This document shows positions 22,710 through 26,485 of a stretch of 26,485 bases of DNA, piece by piece (within the stretch, counting starts at the first letter, position 1; every line of letters starts with the position of its first letter). This DNA comes from Bacilli bacterium (GTDB lineage: Bacteria; Bacillota_I; Bacilli_A; RF39; UBA660), in NCBI GenBank assembly GCA_016295795.1, contig JAEDKN010000011.1, positions 1 through 26,485 of the forward strand. The letters run 5' to 3'. A program made the position numbers and the translations under genes. The notes beneath the pieces were generated by a model. The model did no database searches. It worked only from the letters and a program-made list of their open reading frames with translations, and was not told the origin of the DNA.

Positions 22710-22748
22710 ATGTTTTCTAGGAGATTTTACATTATTGGGAGGAAAAAT

Positions 22749-24173
22749 ATGAAAAATGAAAAAATTACTTCAAGAGAAGTTGATTTTGCTAAATGGTATA
22801 CTGATGTAGTAAAAGCTGCAAGATTAGCTGATTATTCTTCTGTTAAGGGATGCATTGTTATTGAACCAAATGGTTATGCTATATGGGAAAAAATGCAAGA
22901 AGTATTAGATAAAAAATTTAAGGAGTTAGGACATGTTAATGTTCAAATGCCACTTTTAATTCCTGAGTCATTACTAAAAAAGGAATCTGATTTAGTCGAA
23001 GGATTTGCTCCAGAAGTTGCATGGGTTACTGAGGGAGGATCTAAGAAATTAGAAGAACGTTTATGTATTAGACCTACTAGTGAAACGATGTTTTGTGATT
23101 ATTATAAGGATCATGTTAACTCTTATAGAGATTTACCTAAACTATATAATCAATGGTGCAATGTTTTAAGATGGGAAAAAGAGACTAGGCCATTCTTAAG
23201 AAGTCGTGAATTCTTATGGCAAGAAGGACACACAATTCATGCTACTAAAGAAGAGGCAATAGAAGAAACAGATAGAATGATGGAAGTTTATAAATGGTTT
23301 CATCATGATATTCTAGCAATACCTTCTATTACTGGTAAGAAAACAGAAAAAGAAAAATTCTCTGGGGCAGTATACACTTTAACTAATGAGGCTTTGATGT
23401 ATAATGGCGTTGCTTTACAAGCAGGGACATCTCATTATTTTGGCCAGAAGTTTAGTGAAGCATATGATGTTAAATTTTTAAACAAAGAGAACAAACAGGA
23501 ATATGTTTATCAAACATCTTGGGGGACTACAACAAGAATGATAGGTGGATTGATTATGGTTCATGGTGATGATTATGGACTTGTTCTACCTCCAAATATT
23601 GCTCCTAAACAAGTTGTAATTATACCTATTGGAAATGATGAAGAAGTTATATCTTTAGCAAAATCTTATAATGAAATTTTAAATAAAAACAATATTACAA
23701 GTTATATAGATTTAACAGAAAAGAGTCCGGGATTTAAATTCGCAGAAGCAGAAGTAAATGGAATTCCAATAAGAATTGAAATAGGGAAAAGAGATTTAGA
23801 AAATAATCAAGTTACTTTTGTAAGACGTGATACAAGAGAAAAGATTATACAAGCTTTAGATATTGAACTAGTTAGTTATACAAAGGAACTTTTAAATACT
23901 ATTCAAAAAGATATGTATCAAAGAGCATTAGACAGAAGGAACTCACTTACATTTGAAGCACATAATTTAAAAGATATGGAAAATATTTTAAATACTCAAC
24001 CAGGATTCGTTCGTGCTGATTGGTGCGGGGATGAAGCTTGTGAACTTAAGATAAAGGAAATAAAAGGATGCAAGTCAAGATGTATTTTAGAGAATGAACC
24101 ATTAATAGACGGTAAATGCGTTTGTTGTGGAAAAGATGCTAAGCATCATGTTATTTGGGGAATTCAATACTAG
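22749..24173 (+). CDS. proS: Prolyl-tRNA synthetase, archaeal/eukaryotic type
   Basis: The 474-residue class II synthetase attaches proline to tRNA-Pro in the cytoplasm. It has motif 2 (RWEKETRPFLRSREFLWQEGHT) and motif 3 sequence near GGLIMVHGDDYGLVLPP, RPTSETMF for the proline site, an anticodon-binding domain (about 285-390), and the C-terminal zinc domain of the short archaeal-like form (CGDEACELKIKEIKGCKSRC, then CVCCGKD) ending in Tyr. There is no INS editing domain. The ATG at 22749 follows GGGAGG; an ATG at 22710 in the same frame lies inside the T-box and is rejected. First gene of the T-box operon. Confidence 0.95.
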   Translation: MKNEKITSREVDFAKWYTDVVKAARLADYSSVKGCIVIEPNGYAIWEKMQEVLDKKFKELGHVNVQMPLLIPESLLKKESDLVEGFAPEVAWVTEGGSKKLEERLCIRPTSETMFCDYYKDHVNSYRDLPKLYNQWCNVLRWEKETRPFLRSREFLWQEGHTIHATKEEAIEETDRMMEVYKWFHHDILAIPSITGKKTEKEKFSGAVYTLTNEALMYNGVALQAGTSHYFGQKFSEAYDVKFLNKENKQEYVYQTSWGTTTRMIGGLIMVHGDDYGLVLPPNIAPKQVVIIPIGNDEEVISLAKSYNEILNKNNITSYIDLTEKSPGFKFAEAEVNGIPIRIEIGKRDLENNQVTFVRRDTREKIIQALDIELVSYTKELLNTIQKDMYQRALDRRNSLTFEAHNLKDMENILNTQPGFVRADWCGDEACELKIKEIKGCKSRCILENEPLIDGKCVCCGKDAKHHVIWGIQY

Positions 24174-24191
24174 TAAAAGAGGGTTTTGGTT

Positions 24192-24974
24192 ATGAATTTA
24201 AGAATAAAAGGAAAATATTTGTTAGATGCAAACAGTTATGAACGTATACTTATTAAGGGAGATAATGAGTCTATAAATATTAATGTTACTGGGAATAAGA
24301 GTAAACGACAAACAAAGATGACTACATATAAGTTTTCAGATTCTTTAATTGATAAAACACCAGAACAAAAGATATGTGATGTAGTAGATTATTTTCTTTC
24401 TGATCATAGGGTTAATTTTTTAAAAGATGGTTCCTATCTTGCACGACAAGAGGGTAAATTTATTATAGTTAAAACAACTAGAAATTTAACGCTTGCACTT
24501 AATCTTCCTAAAAGAGATAAACTTAGTTGTATTCCTTCTATGATAATAAACAAATATCTTTTTGATAGAATGAGGTTTTGTGAAGAAAATAAAGACATAA
24601 ACAAAGTAGAAGTACGTTTGAGCGATATAGCTTCATATAAAAAGGATAAGTTAAATTCTAAATCTTATATCAGTCTTAGTTTGTGTGTGGTTAATAACGG
24701 CTTTAAAGATGCTGAATTAAGCTTTTTAAAAGATTTTATTTTAGATAGATGTTACACTCAAGGGCAAAGGGCAACTATAAATAATAAGGGCTTTTATAGT
24801 AGATTTGCTGATAATTACATTGTACTTGATAATTACTTAAAATGTGGAGATTTTATATTAGAAATAAAATCTAATTCTCCAAATTTTAAAAAATATCTAG
24901 TTAGTATAGTAGATGAATATAATAGTGAATTAGAAAAAAATAAAAAGAAACAATTGAGAATGGAGGGATTTTAA
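24192..24974 (+). CDS. Unknown conserved-looking protein between proS and glyS
   Basis: The 260-residue protein from ATG 24192 follows AGAGGG by eight bases; a TTG at 24186 is closer and less likely. It is soluble, lysine-rich and without membrane segments or signal. The N-terminal part (1-50) looks beta-rich (RIKGKYLLDANSYERILIKG) with a Lys/Arg/Thr patch (GNKSKRQTKMTTYKF). The middle contains an ARQEGKFIIVKTTRNLTLALNLPKR stretch and the end is strongly basic. I recognise no family. Its stop overlaps the glyS start (TAATG), so it is translated with two aminoacyl-tRNA synthetases. This suggests a role in translation or RNA handling, but that is only context. Confidence 0.8.
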   Translation: MNLRIKGKYLLDANSYERILIKGDNESININVTGNKSKRQTKMTTYKFSDSLIDKTPEQKICDVVDYFLSDHRVNFLKDGSYLARQEGKFIIVKTTRNLTLALNLPKRDKLSCIPSMIINKYLFDRMRFCEENKDINKVEVRLSDIASYKKDKLNSKSYISLSLCVVNNGFKDAELSFLKDFILDRCYTQGQRATINNKGFYSRFADNYIVLDNYLKCGDFILEIKSNSPNFKKYLVSIVDEYNSELEKNKKKQLRMEGF

Positions 24975-26344
24975 TGAATGATATGACAATGGAAAAATTA
25001 GTTAATTATTGTAAACAATATGGCTTTATTTTTCAAGGAAGCGAGATATATGGTGGACTTGCGAATACCTGGGATTATGGGCCATTAGGGGCAAGACTTA
25101 AAAATAATATTAAGGATGCATGGAGAAAGAAATTTATTCAAGAAAGAGAAAATGCTTATGAAGTTGATGCTGATATTTTGATGCATCCAAGAGTTTGGGA
25201 AGCAAGTGGACATGTTTCTAGTTTTTCTGATCCTTTACTTGATTGTAAAAGTTGTAAGATGAGACATCGTGCTGATAATTTAATTAATGATTATACTAAT
25301 TCTTCTATTGCTGATTCTATGAGCGAAGAGGAAATGGTTAAATATATCAATGAGAATAAAATACCTTGTCCTAAATGTGGTGAAGTTAATTATACTGATA
25401 TAAGGCAGTTTAACTTAATGTTTGAAACTAATAGGGGTGTTATCAAAGATCAAAAGAGTGCTATATATTTAAGACCGGAGAATGCTCAAGGAGAGTATGT
25501 TAACTACTTAAATGTAATGCGTAGTATGAGATGTAAGCTTCCTTTCTCTATTGGTCAAATTGGTAAAGCATTTCGTAATGAGATAACTCCAGGGAATTTT
25601 ACTTTTAGGACAATTGAATTTGAACAGATGGAATATCAGACTTTCTGTAAAGAAGGAACTGATATGGAATTGTATGAATACTTTAAAGAGTATGGTAAGA
25701 AATTTTATATGAGTTTAGGTATTTCAGAAGAAAAGTTAAGATTTCATGATCATGAAAAATTAGCGCATTATGCAAAAGCTGCCTGTGATATAGAATATAA
25801 GTTTCCTTTTGGATGGGGAGAGATAAACGGTACTCATAATAGAACTAATTTTGATTTAACGCGTCATCAAGAATACAGTGGAGTAAGTCAAGAATATTTT
25901 GATCCTGAAACTAATGAGAAGTATATTCCTTATATAATAGAGTCAACATATGGTCTTGATAGAACTGTATTAGCTGTGCTTTTTAATTCTTATTACACAG
26001 AAGAATTAGAAGATGGAGAAATTAGAGAGGTTATGAAATTTCATCCTTATCTAGCACCATATAAAGCAACAATTCTTCCATTAATAAAAAAATATCATAG
26101 TGAAAAAGCTAAAGAGATTTATAAAAAGCTAAGTAAATCATTTATGTGTAGTTATGATGATTCAGGCAATATTGGTAAACGTTATAGGAGAAGTGATGTA
26201 ATTGGAACTCCATTTGCAATTACAATTGATGATGATACATTAAATAATAATACTGTAACTATAAGAGATAGAGATACAATGGAGCAAGTGAGAATGAGTC
26301 TTGATGAAGTAGAAGAATATATAAAAAGTAGAATAGATTTTTAA
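24974..26344 (+). CDS. glyS: Glycyl-tRNA synthetase, homodimeric type
   Basis: The 456-residue class II synthetase attaches glycine to tRNA-Gly. It is the alpha2 type (GlyQS alpha/beta is absent): FIFQGSEIYGGLANTWDYGPLG at the N-terminus, a zinc-like CKSCKMRHRAD...CPKCGEV insertion (about 90-135), motif 2 (GKAFRNEITPGNFTFRTIEFEQMEYQTF), WGEINGTHNRTNFDL, motif 3 (IIESTYGLDRTVLAVL) and an anticodon-binding domain (about 350-450). The ATG overlaps the stop of the preceding gene; the ribosome site GAGGG lies in that gene. Last gene of the T-box operon. The T-box bulge fits this enzyme's tRNA. Confidence 0.95.
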   Translation: MNDMTMEKLVNYCKQYGFIFQGSEIYGGLANTWDYGPLGARLKNNIKDAWRKKFIQERENAYEVDADILMHPRVWEASGHVSSFSDPLLDCKSCKMRHRADNLINDYTNSSIADSMSEEEMVKYINENKIPCPKCGEVNYTDIRQFNLMFETNRGVIKDQKSAIYLRPENAQGEYVNYLNVMRSMRCKLPFSIGQIGKAFRNEITPGNFTFRTIEFEQMEYQTFCKEGTDMELYEYFKEYGKKFYMSLGISEEKLRFHDHEKLAHYAKAACDIEYKFPFGWGEINGTHNRTNFDLTRHQEYSGVSQEYFDPETNEKYIPYIIESTYGLDRTVLAVLFNSYYTEELEDGEIREVMKFHPYLAPYKATILPLIKKYHSEKAKEIYKKLSKSFMCSYDDSGNIGKRYRRSDVIGTPFAITIDDDTLNNNTVTIRDRDTMEQVRMSLDEVEEYIKSRIDF

Positions 26345-26369
26345 ATTGACCTTTGGTCAATTTTTTTTT
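26343..26369 (+). terminator. Terminator of the proS-glyS operon
   Basis: A perfect 9-bp stem (26343-26351 with 26355-26363) is followed by T residues to 26369. It begins in the glyS stop codon. Confidence 0.9.
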
Positions 26370-26390
26370 GTAAAGTTTCACAAAATATAA

Positions 26391-26420
26391 TTGAAAATTA
26401 TTTTGTTTAAGTGTTATAAT
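26391..26420 (+). promoter_or_regulatory. Promoter of the gene at the right edge
   Basis: TTGAAA (26391-26396) is 18 nt from an extended -10 (TGTTATAAT, hexamer 26415-26420). Confidence 0.7.
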
Positions 26421-26436
26421 AATAATAATAATAATA
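26416..26436 (+). repeat. Seven-unit AAT/ATA trinucleotide repeat in the promoter
   Basis: A 21-nt uninterrupted period-3 run begins in the -10 box and extends through the expected transcription start of the downstream gene. Confidence 0.85.
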
Positions 26437-26461
26437 TAAGAAAAATAGAAGAGGTGTAAAA

Positions 26462-26485
26462 GTGAGAGATAGGAAGAAAAGAAAC
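26462..26485 (+). CDS. Start of a gene cut by the window edge
   Basis: GTG 26462 follows a GAGGTG ribosome site (near 26451-26456) and opens a frame reading MRDRKKRN up to the end of the window. The highly basic start would suit the cytoplasmic end of a membrane protein, but eight residues are not enough to name it. Confidence 0.45.

Noticed and set aside
22710..22748. Earlier in-frame ATG for prolyl-tRNA synthetase
   Set aside because: It falls right at the end of the T-box antiterminator and has no ribosome site, whereas ATG 22749 follows GGGAGG.

Overview
The window is AT-rich DNA from a low-GC Bacillota bacterium, most likely one of the small-genome Bacilli that live in animal guts (RF39- or Erysipelotrichales-like). 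That placement is inference. It rests on the base composition, strong AGGAGG ribosome sites, TTGnnn/TGnTATAAT promoters, a T-box leader, an archaeal-type prolyl-tRNA synthetase with a homodimeric glycyl-tRNA synthetase, L-lactate dehydrogenase and YvcK. UGA is used as a stop, so the Mycoplasma code does not apply.

Regions: (1) 1-3240 is a graveyard of mobile DNA. It holds a small membrane ORF, a helix-turn-helix regulator followed by the first codons of a lost DNA methylase, an IS3-type OrfA fragment fused to a headless serine recombinase, then a frameshifted repressor and a ParB stub. Between them lies a non-coding transcription unit (2183-2618) with its own promoter, three 54-nt repeats and a terminator. 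(2) 3344-6728 is a two-component system: a 7TM sensor with no recognisable kinase active site, a second sensor with an intact kinase, and a convergent LuxR-type response regulator. (3) 6732-9732 is a decayed cell-surface locus: a headless surface protein with an in-frame stop, an intact membrane-anchored Flg_new/Ig-like protein, and the C-terminal part of a class B sortase. (4) 9732-13187 is a compact element bounded by near-identical 23-bp repeats, carrying regulator, DNA methylase, a small ORF and a large serine recombinase. The C-terminus of an FtsW-type protein lies just beyond it. (5) 13356-22499 is core-like: a YjdF-type membrane protein, a HelD-type helicase, two paralogous metallophosphoesterases, a zinc alcohol dehydrogenase, YvcK, L-LDH and an anchored extracytoplasmic protein. 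(6) 22575-26369 is a T-box-controlled operon proS - unknown gene - glyS. The first codons of another gene end the window.

How the parts work together: the sensors and response regulator probably form one signalling unit with paired sensors. The methylase element looks self-contained, with a regulator, a modification enzyme and its own integrase, and the left end of the window holds a decayed relative of its first two genes. Several genes (10178, 14242, 16484) sit directly behind an intrinsic terminator with no room for a promoter, so read-through control appears common here. The most novel candidates are the repeat-containing RNA at 2183-2618, the kinase/pseudokinase pair, the phosphoesterase/pseudo-phosphoesterase pair behind a leader peptide, and the proS operon T-box, whose bulge suits tRNA-Gly better than tRNA-Pro.
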